A stretch of DNA of 64,000 bases from contig CM044964.1 of assembly GCA_024516035.1 (NCBI GenBank), forward strand, positions 26,746,866 to 26,810,865, in the 5' to 3' direction. Below are positions 34,060 to 46,700 of this stretch, piece by piece (positions within the stretch are counted from its first letter, which is position 1; each line of letters starts with the position of its first letter). The notes under the pieces are model-generated. The model was not told the DNA's origin and did no database searches. It saw only the letters and a program-made list of their open reading frames with translations. The position numbers were made by a program, and so were the translations under genes. The stretch comes from Bactericera cockerelli. Lineage: Eukaryota > Arthropoda > Insecta > Hemiptera > Triozidae.

Positions 34060-35167
34060 GAGAGAAAAACAGCATTATTTATTGTGAACTGCCCAATTGC
34101 AGGGTTGTCCAATTGTCCATAGACACAGTATATTATTCAAACAGTTTGATAGATAGATAGATATATGTTTTATTTGTAAAATTACCCTGACAGGTGTATA
34201 CAATGGTCAGAAAGTTTACAATGGTCTTTAAAAAAAAAAGATATTAATGAAAGTACATTCAGTATCAAAAAGCTCACAAGTACATGTATTATTTAATAAT
34301 ACATGTACTTGTGAGTCAATAGGCAATTTCTAAGATAATCCCTACAGTAATGATTTTTGACAAAAAAAAAAAAACCTTGAGTTCTACAATTTGAACCCAA
34401 GTTTTTTTTTTTTTTTTTCAAGATCATACATTACGAGACCATTAGGTTTTGCTCCTTGTTTTTACTATTTATTTTTGTTTTGAATTATTTTTCTTTATTT
34501 TTTGTTTTTTTATATGGTTTCCTTTATTTTATTGTTATTAAAAAGGTATGAAGCATACATTTTTTTATAATGTTCCCTTGTCTTTTGAGAAAGTATCTAT
34601 CAATAAACAACTATTTTCATTAAAATGTATACCAAAATTAGGTGTTCTTTCTCCTCTGAAACACAGGGACACAGGTAAATTTTAATTTCTTATTGAGCAC
34701 ATTTTGATTTGAGCAAAAACATGTAGGTACTGTATGAACTATCAAAGTGATTTCAAAATAATTACCTTTTAAATTTATAGTTTAAAATTTGTGGAATCTT
34801 AAAAGTAAACATGAAACGTTTCCTGGAATATTCTTGAAGTAATGTAAATAAATAAAACTTGTAGGTACTTAGGTTAGGTCACCTTTTTATTTTATAATAT
34901 GTTTCAAATAAATTTGTTTTATTTTAAGGGTTGTTTATTATTATAGTTATTCACATATTTCTTAACTTTGAAATAATATTGAAATATTTATTTTCATAAG
35001 TGTTAATTCTTACAAATGAATGTTAAAATACAAATGAATGTGCATTATGCATTTGTGAATGATATTGAAATGCATTTTAGATATGTTTGGAGGGTAAAAC
35101 CACTGGTGCAATTTAAACTACAAGGTTCGGATTAAGATTAAATTGTCAGACATACTCGTACTTATAG
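33919..35167. other. Intergenic, AT-rich
   Basis: Simple repeats only: T-run and (CTT)n at 34000-34060, a GATA run near 34147, A-runs, and a hairpin AATACATGTACTTGTGAG / CTCACAAGTACATGTATT at 34272-34313. No gene supported. Confidence 0.5.
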
Positions 35168-35527
35168 GTGGCGTAATGGTTGTGACTACTGCCCGTAGTC
35201 CAGAGATCCTAAGTTCGATCCCCGGTCGGAGCAGACTTTTCAAACAGAAAATTCTGTTCCCTCCGTATATGTGAGGCTGGCATTTCCGGCCCAATCCAGG
35301 CTGGGTGAGGTTAATGTGGGTAGCTGGTACAATTCCCAGCGAATGGAGAGTGAAACCCCCGTCCTAATCCAGGACGTTAAATCAAATAGAATCGTTCGCG
35401 TTAGGATGTGCATCCAGCCGTAAAAATGTGCCAAAACCAACCAACCTCAACCATGAGGTTGAACTACGTCGACCCTACTTGAGTGGGATGACCCTAGTTG
35501 AGTGGTATGAGACAGAGTAAAAGAAGA
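35168..35527 (+). mobile_element. SINE family E, full-length copy
   Basis: GCGTAATGGTTGTGACTACT, B-box AGTTCGATCCCCGG, CAGGCTGGGTGAGGTTAAT, CATCCAGCCGTAAAAATGTG and tail GAGACAGAGTAAAAGAAG. About 360 bp. Confidence 0.85.
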
Positions 35528-35757
35528 TAGGTCTGATTTTGAAAAATAAGAAATTAAGATTTCTGTTTATCACAAAAAATAAGTCTAGCAATTCAAAGAG
35601 GAAATTCAGCGGCAGTTGTGGGCTGTGTGCCCCAGGGAGATAAGTTGGTTGTCTTGTTTTATAGATAGTAAAATAAATATTACTGAAAATATAAATATAT
35701 AAAAAGAAGATGCCTTAATATTGTGTTGTATGAACTTCAGTGAAATGTGTTGCAAGA

Positions 35758-35935
35758 CCGACCACAGTAGCTTGATTCATAAGGCGGCCTCTTGTTACCT
35801 GGAGGTCGGTGGTTCACGTCCCAAGTTCATCAAAAATTTGGTAAAGCTCTTTTGACTAATCTATTGTGATGATATCACAAAAAATTGTGATGATATGACG
35901 ATTGTGATTAACACAAATATTTTTTTCAAAACACA
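35758..35935 (+). mobile_element. SINE family D
   Basis: ACCACAGTAGCTTGATTCAT, GGAGGTCGGTGGTTCACGTCC, then GATATCACAA and ATTGTGATTAACACAA. Confidence 0.75.
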
Positions 35936-35982
35936 AGTGATAAACTGACAGGTAATTATGAGATGACCAAATTTTCGTCCAA

Positions 35983-36165
35983 GCCGACCTCAGCGGTTCA
36001 GAACATTGGTTACTGACCCGGAGGTTGCGGGTTCGAATCCCCCGATCGGAGGGTAAAATTCTGACCGACTTTTTTCGTTTCCAGAATGGCATGGATGTAA
36101 AGGTAAATTACCCTGAAGTAATTCAAAAGCGGTTCCGGGGCACAACTACTATTTTTTTTAAAACA
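35983..36165 (+). mobile_element. SINE family C, copy 2
   Basis: GCCGACCTCAGCGGTTCAG, GGTTGCGGGTTCGAATCCC, GGCATGGATGTAAAGGTAAA, GCGGTTCCGGGGCACAAC. Confidence 0.8.
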
Positions 36166-36244
36166 AAAAAACACATTATTTCTCAAGACGAGATTTGGTT
36201 TTTGTGTTGTCTCGTAGTACTTTCATAAGATGAGTGAAGATGCT

Positions 36245-36455
36245 GTCTCCTCTCGCGAACTTTGTTGGTTTGGCTGGAAGAGATTGCCTAAGGCAATAAC
36301 CCCACCCTTTAGTTAGGACATAATTATATTATGTATATATTTATTTATTTATTTATTATTTTTTTTTTTTCTTCTATTACATTGTATTTTTATTTGTAAT
36401 TATTTGTATTGTATATAATATGTCCTATTACCTAATAAAGTGTAAATAAATAAAC
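36245..36455 (+). mobile_element. CR1-like LINE 3' UTR
   Basis: GGAAGAGATTGCCTAAGGCAATAACCCCACCC forms the GATTGCC/GGCAAT hairpin, then a low-complexity tail ending AATAAAGTGTAAATAAATAAA. Similar fragments (both orientations) lie at 36.7, 38.9, 39.9 and 49.7 kb; the 5' parts are missing. Confidence 0.7.
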
Positions 36456-36629
36456 TTCGAGGCGAAACGCCCAGCATTCATAGTCGATGTGATTATCAAC
36501 AAGATTGATAGCGGATAAATCAAAAACAGGAGCCGCTCCCCCAAATAAAGCTAGATGAACATGATCTAGCAACAGTAAAGTTGCAATTATTATTATTTGC
36601 TACACAGAGTCGATGTGATTACGGTGTTT

Positions 36630-36835
36630 TTTTTTTTTTTTTTTTTTTTTTAAGCTTTATTAGGAGGACAAAGTACAGGGTAACAGTATAAAATTAAGAA
36701 AAGAAAAAAAAAAACAAACAAACAAATGACAAAATAAATTAGTAAAAAAAAGAAGAAAATAACAATAATGTCCTACCTAAAGGGTGGGGTTATTGCCTGT
36801 GGCAATCTCTTCCACCCAACCCAACTAATAATAAT
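36630..36835 (-). mobile_element. CR1-like LINE 3' UTR, inverted copy
   Basis: Minus-strand counterpart: GTCCTACCTAAAGGGTGGGG, TATTGCCTGTGGCAATCTC, TTCCACCCAACCC, after an A-rich tail and T-run. Confidence 0.7.
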
Positions 36836-37064
36836 AGAGTGTTATACCTCACACTCTATTATTATTATTATTAAATACTTTAATAAGGACATAATTATGA
36901 ACAAGCATTTAATGATAAAATTATAATACAAAATTGAGAACAATATAAACAAGAAAAAGATAAACAAAATTGATAAAAAATATACAAATATATGACGTCT
37001 ATTCTCCTAACCTTATTCACTGTGGTTAGCTTCCACTAGAGAATTATTTTTATCCTAATAAAAA

Positions 37065-37396
37065 AAACAGTCTAGCTGGGGGACTACAAACAGGGAGTAG
37101 ACCAGCAGTCTAGCTGGGGGACTATAAACAGGGAGTAGACCAGCAGTCTGGCTGGGGGACTATAAACAGGGAGTAGACCAGCAGTCTAGCTGGGGGACTA
37201 TAAACAGGGAGTAGACCAGCAGTCTAGCTGGGGGATTATAAACAGAAAAAAAAACAAACAAACAAATAGACCAGCATTGGCTTGGTTCGGAGGGCCCTTG
37301 TCAATTATTAGCCTCCTTGTAAAGCCAGTGGTAGAAGTGCTGAGTCATTCCTCCACTGTCTGGCTACCATCGTTTACGATGACGCCGCCCTATGAT
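37065..37396 (+). mobile_element. Repeat family G with 38-bp VNTR, copy 1
   Basis: Five tandem copies of AGTCTAGCTGGGGGACTA...CAGGGAGTAGACCAGC, then TTGGCTTGGTTCGGAGGGCC, TTATTAGCCTCCTTG and CACTGTCTGGCTACCATCG. Two other copies of the family (50075-50268, 61485-61672) have fewer 38-bp units. Class unknown. Confidence 0.8.
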
Positions 37397-37405
37397 GATG
37401 ATGAT

Positions 37406-37546
37406 AAAAACCCAGCTGGGACATGACATGTTATCCTCCCAATTGGGATTTTTACCACATAATAATATGTTTTGGGCTTACTGCTGGAATAATGGGGCTT
37501 TAATAGTCCTAATCGGGTAGTATAAATAAGGCGATATTATTATTAT
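37406..37546 (+). mobile_element. SINE family B, 5'-truncated
   Basis: AACCCAGCTGGGACATGACA to GTATAAATAAGGCGATATTAT. It lies just beyond the Hr83 stop codon and so probably in its 3' UTR, antisense to it. Confidence 0.8.
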
Positions 37547-37563
37547 AAATTAAAAAACACCGC

Positions 37564-37733
37564 TCATATGAACTGAATTATCTGTCTCATGGGAATATTG
37601 CTGAGCACCGGCTGGAATAGAACCCGGTACACCGGACTCTCAAGCCCATCAGTAACCGCTGAGTTGACCAGCCGGAGTAGATGACTGATGGAGTCGTCTG
37701 TTTGAGAGCTCTTTGAGATGGTCCCTTGGGCTT
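37564..37733 (-). CDS. Hr83: Hr83 exon 7 (LBD helices 10-12, stop)
   Basis: Acceptor TTTCTCTTCTCAG|AAGCCC, TGA at 37566-37564. Encodes [15 protein letters not shown] and [18 protein letters not shown]. Phase matches exon 6, and the end resembles the activation helix of NR2 receptors. Confidence 0.8.
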
Positions 37734-40700
37734 CTGAGAAGAGAAAGAATGGTTGAAGGGATAAGGGATTATTTACATGAAAGTATTATTTACATAACTA
37801 AAAAGTTGAAAAACACCACTTTAATATAATAGAATATAGATAGATGGACAATGGACATACACTGGCACTCCAATTAATTTTTTAAACCTGAATTAGAAAC
37901 AAGAGGCTTTTATTTCTTACTTTTTAATCTGAATGTTGTAGAATAATAAGACGGAAACCAACAAAGTCCTCTAACATCATTAATTTAATGTTAATATTTT
38001 ATTGATATGTAGTCAAGTGGTTAGGGCGCTAGTCTGGTCATCCAGGTAGTGTAGGAATCCGTTGGTTCGAATCCCACCCAGTGCACGAATTTTTCGTCAT
38101 TAATTTGAGTTTGTGACCTCATAATAATAAGATTCTGAAGGTTAGGTGTAACTTACCTAACATCTGATGTATGATAGATAACTTACCTAACATCTGATGT
38201 ATGATAAATAACTTACCTAACATCTGATGTATGATAAATAACTTACCTAACATCTGATGTATGATAAATAACTTACCTAACATCTGATGTATGATAAATA
38301 ACTTACCTAACATCTCATGTATGATAAATAACTTACCTATAATATCTGACGTATAACTTTTACCTAACATCTGATGTATGATAAATAACTTACCTAACAT
38401 CTAATGTATGATAAATAACTTACCTGAAACATCTGATGTATAACTTACCTAACATCTGATATATGATAAATAACTTACCTGACATACGATGGATAGTAAA
38501 TAACTTACCTATAATATATGACGGATAACTTATATGAAATCTGATGGATAGTGAATTACTTACTTAAAACATCTGACGTATGACTTACCTAACATCTGAT
38601 GTATGATAAATAACTTACCTATAGTATATATCTCACGTACAACTTACCTAACATCTGATGGATAATAAATAACTTATCTTTAATATCTCACGTACAACTT
38701 ACCTAACATCTGATGTATGATAAATAACTTACCTAACATCTGCTGAATGATAGCGTCCTCCAGAGTGGACAGTTCCGATTGGTCCAGCTGTAGGTCTCTA
38801 CAGAAGTGAACAGCTTGGATGAGAAGGCTGCATTCTACAGGATGGTGGAAGCAGCTGGAAGGAATGAAAGGGTTGGGTGGAAGAGATTGCCATAGGCAAT
38901 AACCTATAGTGATGGGTAATACCGAGTATTTCATAGAACCGGTACTTCAGTAATCGATTTCGTAAAAGTACCGGTTCTATGAAATACTTGGTAAAACCCC
39001 ATCACCGGTACTTCAGTAATCGATTACGTCTATTTCTTTGAAAGGATCATTATTTGTACAGTACATATACTTAAGTTCATATTTTAAAGGGTGGGGTTAT
39101 AAAGAGCGCGCGATTAGCTCAGTAGTTAAGGACTCGTTTGCCATGCGGAAGGTCCCGGGTTCGATCGCGCGAGCCGACAAAAAAAATGTACTTTAAATTT
39201 GGCTACAGTGACTCAGCACCTTAATGGAAAGTATTGTGTCACTTGTCGCCCATCAGAGGGGAGGCATACTACGGGATGGACAAGCTACAACAAAGACCAC
39301 AAGCGTCTACAGTAGCTATAGCTACTGCTTCATGGCTACGAAATACAAAAGGCTGTGAAACACTCATATTTATATATCTCCCTTACCTTTATCCCATGTT
39401 AGCTTATGTTGCTATTGGGGTTGGCATTGTTCAACCTCGTGGTTGAGGTTGGTAGGGTGGAGCACGTTTTTTATGGCTGGATGCCCTTCCTAACGCCAAC
39501 GATTCTATTTGGTTTTAACGTCCTGATGAGGACAGGGGTGTTACCCTCCATTCGCTGGGAATCGTACCAGCTACCCACATTAACCGCATCGTACGAGCTA
39601 GGGCCGGAAATAATAATATCGCCTTATTTATACTGCTTGATTAGGGCTATTAAAGTCCCATTATTCCAGCAGTAAACCCAAGACATATTATTATGCGGTA
39701 AAAATCCCAAATGGGAGGATAACTTGTCATGTCCCGGCTGGGTTTCGAACCCACGACCTCTGGAATCTCTGGATTCACAGAGTGCCGCCTTTACCACTGA
39801 GCTACCGGGACAGAAATGCTAGTCTCAAGTGGTTGGAGGGAAAAGAATTTTCTTCGAAAAGTCGGCTCCTACTCGGGATCTCTTCCACCCAACCCATCTC
39901 ATAATCGTTGGGTGGAAGAGATTGCCACAGGCAATAACCCCGCCCATTAGGTAGGACATTAACTTCATTCTCTTTTTTTTCTTGTACATTTGTTTAATCT
40001 CTTTTTTTTTCTTTATATTTCATTGTATTCTACTGAATATATTTTTTGTTCTATCTAATAAAGCTTACTATAATAATAATATAATAATCTCACCTGTAGA
40101 GCTGTAGAAACGGAACCAAATCAACGCACCAATACGCCGCCCTCAATAGGAACAGCCTAGCCCAGACATTGCTCAGAACTAGGTTCTGGTCAGTCCTTGA
40201 GAGCGCCCGTAGAGGGTCCTGGGTTCGATGATATTTGATGAGATGGAGGAGAATACTGGACGAGATTTCGTACATTGCAAATAGGTCTGAGGAAAAGATA
40301 AAAATAATATTTATACTGCCTTTAATAATATTTATACTTTATAATATTAATGATATTTTTTATACGTATTTATAACCAGGTGAATTAATGTAGTAACTGG
40401 GGCTTTGAAGCCGAAAGACCTAAGTTTCCCAGTTACTGGGGTTTAACGAAGAAAAGGCCGCTGGTTCAATAACGCTACTACAAATGGTGTATTTAAAGGT
40501 ATTAAATTTACACGGAAAGATAAAAGGAAGAAATAATCTACTACTACGAAATGAGATTGGATGGTCTTACCTTGAGTACTTGTACCAAGTACTTACGTAC
40601 GCCTTTAGAAGTGGATCAAAGGGGGTAGATTGAGGAAGGAGCGAAGACGTACCCTGCCTGACCACTGTTTGTAACAATCTGAACGAGGCATCGTCGTTCC

Positions 40701-43700
40701 CAATCTATCGTACCGAATTTCTGTGGCTTTCTTTGTAAAAACATATGATATGCCTATCATCTGATATCGAAGTGTTATCTCTAACAGTTAGGGGCGTAGA
40801 GATCGATTGATATGCGCGGGGAAAGTTTGGAGGCAATTCAAACTGGAGTCACATGGCGTGAACATCCCCCCAGCCTTGAAAGAGTGCACTTTCAACCATT
40901 CAAAAACAATACAAATAATAAATGAAAATGGTTAAAAGCAAATAATGCAAAATATCAAGAACAAAGAAAGTTACAGTAAATTAGCTACAATAGATAACTA
41001 CAACTACAAGATTATATGTATATAAAAAAAAGGGGAAATTGCCTGAGCAAAACTACAAAACAAAATAAAAATTGAACTTATCAAAACAACAAAATAAATC
41101 AAAATTGCCTTAACAAAATACTCTTAAGAAAAATAGAAATTTGCCTGAACAAATCACCAGTGCTACCACCATGAAGAAAAATAAAATTTATTTACAAGTC
41201 TCATCATTATTACATGAAACATAACAATAAGTAGGTAAGTACCTACTGCGAAGGTAAGGGGCACAGTTTATTAACTGGCCGCTTCAATTCACCCTTTTGG
41301 GTTTTAACTAGAGCCACGCGAGCAACACCGTCCTTTCCAGGATAAGTCTCTACTACTTTAGCAAGTGACCAATGTAAGGGTGGCACATTGTCCTGCTTTA
41401 TTAAAACTATTTGTCCTGGACTAAGAGGCGAGGAACTAGTGTTCCATTTTTCACGCGACTGTAAGTCATGAAGATATTCGGAGTTCCAACGTTTCCAAAA
41501 TGTTTGGATAATTTGGTCCAATAACTTATATCGAGTAAGTCGATTTGGATTTTCATCTACTACGTCAGAGGCCGGTAGGCTTTCTAATGGAATTTGAGTC
41601 AAAAAATGTGCAGGAGTGAGAACACTCGGTTCTGAAGGGTCTGAACTCAAGACACATAATGGACGAGAATTCAAAAGAGCTTCTATTTGTGCTGAAATAG
41701 TACACAGCTCTTCAAGTGAAAGTATTTGAGTGCCTACACACCTATACAAATGTGATTTGACAGCCTTTACATTAGCCTCCGAGATACCGTTGAAGTGAGC
41801 TCCAGTGGGAGGAGTAAACTGCCAGGTTATCCTACGAACAGATAACTCCTCACTGAATCGAACTTTATATTCGCGAGAGTTTAATAATGTGTATAGTTCA
41901 TCAAGAGCGTTTTTTGCACCAACGAAATTCGTACCGTGGTCTGACAAGACACTTTGGCAAGGACCACGTCGGGCCAAGAAACGCTTGAATGCGTCTAAGA
42001 AAGTGGGAGTAGATAGATCAGAAGGAAAATTATGCGCCTCGTCCTCAGCTAACTGTCGCACCGTACGTAAAGCAAGGAACGGTGAACAAGTTAAACCGAA
42101 GGTAACCGTGGTCATCATGTAAGTCAACAACTCATCGTGTGGATGAAACCTCCAGAGAATCTTCTGATATTTCCAATCATCAGGATTCAATTTAATTTGC
42201 AAAAACATTTTTCTAATGTCCGCTATCATAACAATAGGAAAAAGACGAAAATTTAATAAAACTACAAATAGATCCGTGTACAGCTTGGGACCTGCATACA
42301 ATAAATCATTTAATGATTTAGTACTTGAAGATTGCATTGAAGCATCGTAGACACATCTAAACTTGGAACTTGCCTTATCAGGCCGGGCTACCATGTGGTG
42401 AGGAATGAAAAATCCTGAGCGATCAGATTGATCAGGTGCGACGCACAAATAACCTTCATCTAGGTGCTCCTTGATGACGTCATTATAAGCTGACCGCAAC
42501 TCTGCATGAGACTCGAGCTTTCTCTCCTGGCTGAAAAACCTATTGCGGGCAAGATGATAAGAGTCGCCCAACTCATCTGGGCTGCTCTTAAACGGAAGAG
42601 AAACAGTGTACGAACCGTTGTCATTTCTGTAAACGGAAGATGTGTACAGTTCCTCACACTTTCTATCATCACTATTTAACATGACCGGCGCTGAAACATT
42701 CTCTATTTCCCAAAAACGTTTTATTAAACTATCAACATGAGGCTCCTGGAATGCACAGAATGAATTTGATGTACTGTCCTCTATATCTATAGAATTCACA
42801 GGTACTTGACCCATAACCACATAACCTAGTACAGTATTCAAAGCGACAACACTATTACTAGGACTGGTGACACGGTGACCTAATATCAGAGAAGGGAAAA
42901 TTTGAGCACCGAGAATGCCAGACACAACGTCTGGTTTCATGAAATCGTCAGCGAGAGGCAATTGTTCCAAGTAATGCAAGTTAGACATATCTACAGGTTG
43001 AGAAGGTAACCTGTCTACTATTTTATCTACTACGAGTGCATGAATCGAATATTTAACTCTGTTATCCAACCTAGAGGCGAAAGCAAAATTCACCTGCCCG
43101 TGAACGGGATTCGAACCCATACCTAAACCCTTGATAGTCTTGGTAGCATCTTTGTTTAGAGGTAATCCTAACTTCTTACGAGCTGATTCCAATATCAAAT
43201 TACTTTGACTACCTGAGTCTAGTATAAAACGAAAGGAATGGTAAACACCGTGTCTATCCGGGATTCGAACCTGAACTGTAGACAAGAGAATTGTACCTCC
43301 GTTACCAATAGGTATCTGATTGTTATCAGAGCACAGAGCATTAACGTAAGGTGTATTGTCTACCGAGGAAGGGGGGGAGAATTATGATTCTCCACATTAC
43401 CAAGGTGTTGACTATTACGAGAATTTGCTGAAGCTTTAGCCTTTAACTCCCGAGGTCCTGATTTGGTACAGTCAGACTTATGATCTTTGAAACAAAGCAA
43501 CGTGTTATGCTTAATTTTGCAATTGAAGCACGTGGAATTATTTTTACACTCATTAACCTTATGGGCACCTGAGAGACAATTGACACAGAGTGAATATTGC
43601 TTAATTTTACAGAACCTATCTTGAGGAGAAAGTTTTAAAAACTTGGAGCATTTAAATATGGGATGGTCATTGTGACATATCTCACAAGATGCACTAGAAG

Positions 43701-46700
43701 TGCTATTTACAACAAAGGTATGTGGACCCTTTGCTTTTACTAGTGGGAAACCTGACTTAACGCCTGAGGTACCCAGACCACCACTACTATTATTTATACT
43801 ACTACTACTACTACTACTAGTGCTAGGTGAAACTCTGTTCAGAATTTTGGCATGCTCTTGAAGAAAAGAAAGTAACTTGTCAAAAGTAGGCAACTCATCT
43901 TTTTTAAGTGACATTTCGAAGGTTTTTACAGTTTCTGGGCAAAGTTTAGTACAAGCTAAATGAACAAAGATATAATCATCTAGATTTTCAATTTTCAAGG
44001 CCTTAAGGGCCAACACAGTAGCACAGAACTTGTCAGTAAACATGCTAAGGCTATTCCCTGACTCAATTTTGAGAGGTTTGAAATTTATGATCGAATCTAA
44101 GTAAGAGCTTGAAAGACATCTTTTATCATTATATTTCTTAACGAGATTATCAAAAATAATATTATAATTCTCAGGCGTGGCAGGAATGCCGGCACAAGAA
44201 CTAAGAGCCCTTCCAGAGAGTCTGGATATTAGGTATTGAACCTTTTGGGCGTTAGAAAGATCAGTTCTAACATGAATCATCGATTTAAAGGACTCGTAAA
44301 AGATTACCCAGTCGGCAAATGACTCTCCGTTGAATGAAGGCAACTCAAGTGCGGGTAACTTTACTTTGACCTCGGAACTAGCATTAACAGTTGAAATATT
44401 AGCCTGACTAATATCGGATTTTTTCAATTTTCCGTTTACTTCATCGAACTTATCTTTTACATAACCATAGATGGTTGTGAAGGACTCTAGCATTTGGTAG
44501 TTCGGTTTGGAATCTGGCTTGATCTCAATTTGAAGCATATTGATATCATCAACTACCTGACAAAACGATGTATACACACTGTCTAGCATGTTGATTTTGC
44601 GCCTGAGACCTTTTAATGTGTTCTCATTTGCCTGAGTCATGCTTTGAGCGAAGTCATTTGCTTCTTGCAGTACTTTAAAGAGGGAATCTCTTTTGGCAAT
44701 AAGAACTGTGAGCTTGCCTTCAGCCATTTTAATAAAATGTGCTCAAGACAAAGGGAAACAAGGCACTATGGAAAACGTGGTCAAAGGCTTCCGCTCAAAA
44801 GGCAGTGGTAATTTGTTCAATTTTACACTAAATGAAGCGAAAGGCACTTTAATTATACTATTTTAATAATTAATAAGCAGATAAAGCTGTCACTTAAAGC
44901 ATGGAAGATGCACTATGAAGCCTAATCTCCCTTACAAGCTACCTAGCCTAGCTGAATGGTTGAAGGTGCACGCCTTCACGACAATGCAAATAACTATAGG
45001 TATAGTTTTACTACTACGAAAAAAGAAAACATCCGGCCCGAAGGACCATGAATTAATGTAGTAACTGGGGCTTTGAAGCCGAAAGACCTAAGTTTCCCAG
45101 TTACTGGGGTTTAACGAAGAAAAGGCCGCTGGTTCAATAACGCTACTACAAATGGTGTATTTAAAGGTATTAAATTTACACGGAAAGATAAAAGGAAGAA
45201 ATAATCTACTACTACGAAATGAGATTGGATGGTCTTACCTTGAGTACTTGTACCAAGTACTTACGTACGCCTTTAGAAGTGGATCAAAGGGGGTAGATTG
45301 AGGAAGGAGCGAAGACGTACCCTGCCTGACCACTGTTTGTAACAATCTGAACGAGGCATCGTCGTTCCCAATCTATCGTACCGAATTTCTGTGGCTTTCT
45401 TTGTAAAAACATATGATATGCCTATCATCTGATATCGAAGTGTTATCTCTAACAGTTAGGGGCGTAGAGATCGATTGATATGCGCGGGGAAAGTTTGGAG
45501 GCAATTCAAACTGGAGTCACATGGCGTGAACACCAGGAATTCAATAAATTCCACTGACTAAGTATAAAAATGACAGCCTCCGTGGCGTAAAGGTTGTGAC
45601 TACTGTCCGTAGTCCAGGGATCCCGAGTTCGATCCCCGGTTGGAGCAGACTTTTCGAAGAAAATTCTGTTCCCTCCGAACACGTGAAGCTAGCATTTCCG
45701 GCCCTACCCAGGCTGGGTGAGGTTAATGTGGGTAGCTGGTACGATTCCCAGCGAATGGAGAGTTAAACCGCCGTCCTAATCCAGGACGTTGAATTTAATA
45801 GAATCGTTGGCGTTAGGAAGGTAAAAATCCCATATTAGATGATAAAAAAATAAACTTGTCATGTCCCGGCTGGGTTTCGAACCAACGACATCTGGATAAT
45901 CTGGATTCACAAAGTGCCGCCTTTAGCACTAAGCTACCGGGACAGACTCATAAAATTAACTTCTAGTTTTTCTCACGAGGTATGAGTGGACCCCGAACAA
46001 CACCCAATGTACACATATGAAGGAACCTTTTCTTCCGTCAGTTTTGTAACATATGAGTACTTCCTTATAGATTTGACAAAAAAGGAAAGAAAGTAAAAGA
46101 TATTATACAACATGAAAAAAAAGTATAATACCAGTTCATTTACATAATTAGAAGAAGGCAAAATATCCACCCAAAGCACATGTGAATGGACTTTATTTTC
46201 AAGGTCGTTTTTTACTTTGTAATGAGACACTACCTATTGGTATGGGTAAACCTATTGTTGGAATTATGATTCTTTCTAAGAAAACGGTTTATATTGCTGA
46301 TACCTACAATATTCAAGCTTAAAAAAACTTGCGAAAAAGAAAAACAGAGTTTCCATATTCTTTTTAAGAATGGCTGAATTCAGTGCAATATGAGCTATGT
46401 TGCAAAGAACTATGACGTAAAAAAATTTGGACTTGGTTCTGTTAATGAAGACCAAATCCAAAATTGTACCGGTAAAACAATATTGAGGATGTTTAGTGGG
46501 TATGGCACATAGTTTTCAGTGCCTTAACCTCACACTGTCCACCAGAGCCAGAGATGGTCTTGGTGTTCGTCTTGAATAGCAAGAAGATTGACCTCCGCTT
46601 TAGAAAAAAAAATACATATTTTACAGGTATTATGTTATGTCCTATAACCCCTTAAAGTTTGTTACCATAGAGCTGGAACACCCTATAATCCCTGTACACT

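Larger units (their letters stand above)
40381..45532 (-). mobile_element. BEL/Pao LTR retrotransposon, internally deleted
   Basis: Two 484-bp LTRs flank gag and pol frames on the minus strand; 5-bp duplication CCAGG at 40376-40380 and 45533-45537. A primer-binding-site-like TGGTCCTTCGGGCCGGA starts right inside the 5' LTR, and a polypurine GGCTGGGGGGA precedes the 3' LTR. The LTRs read as identical, so insertion is recent. Total 5152 bp, shorter than autonomous members of the family because of a pol deletion. Sits in Hr83 intron 4, same orientation as the gene. Confidence 0.95.

Noticed and set aside
37590..37680. tRNA-like SINE head
   Set aside because: CCGGCTGGTCAACTCAGCGG first looked like a tRNA-derived head; the full frame, acceptor, phase and C-terminus show it is Hr83 exon 7.
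38150..38732. CRISPR-like array
   Set aside because: Units are direct tandem repeats without distinct spacers, in a eukaryotic intron, with a splice donor in each.
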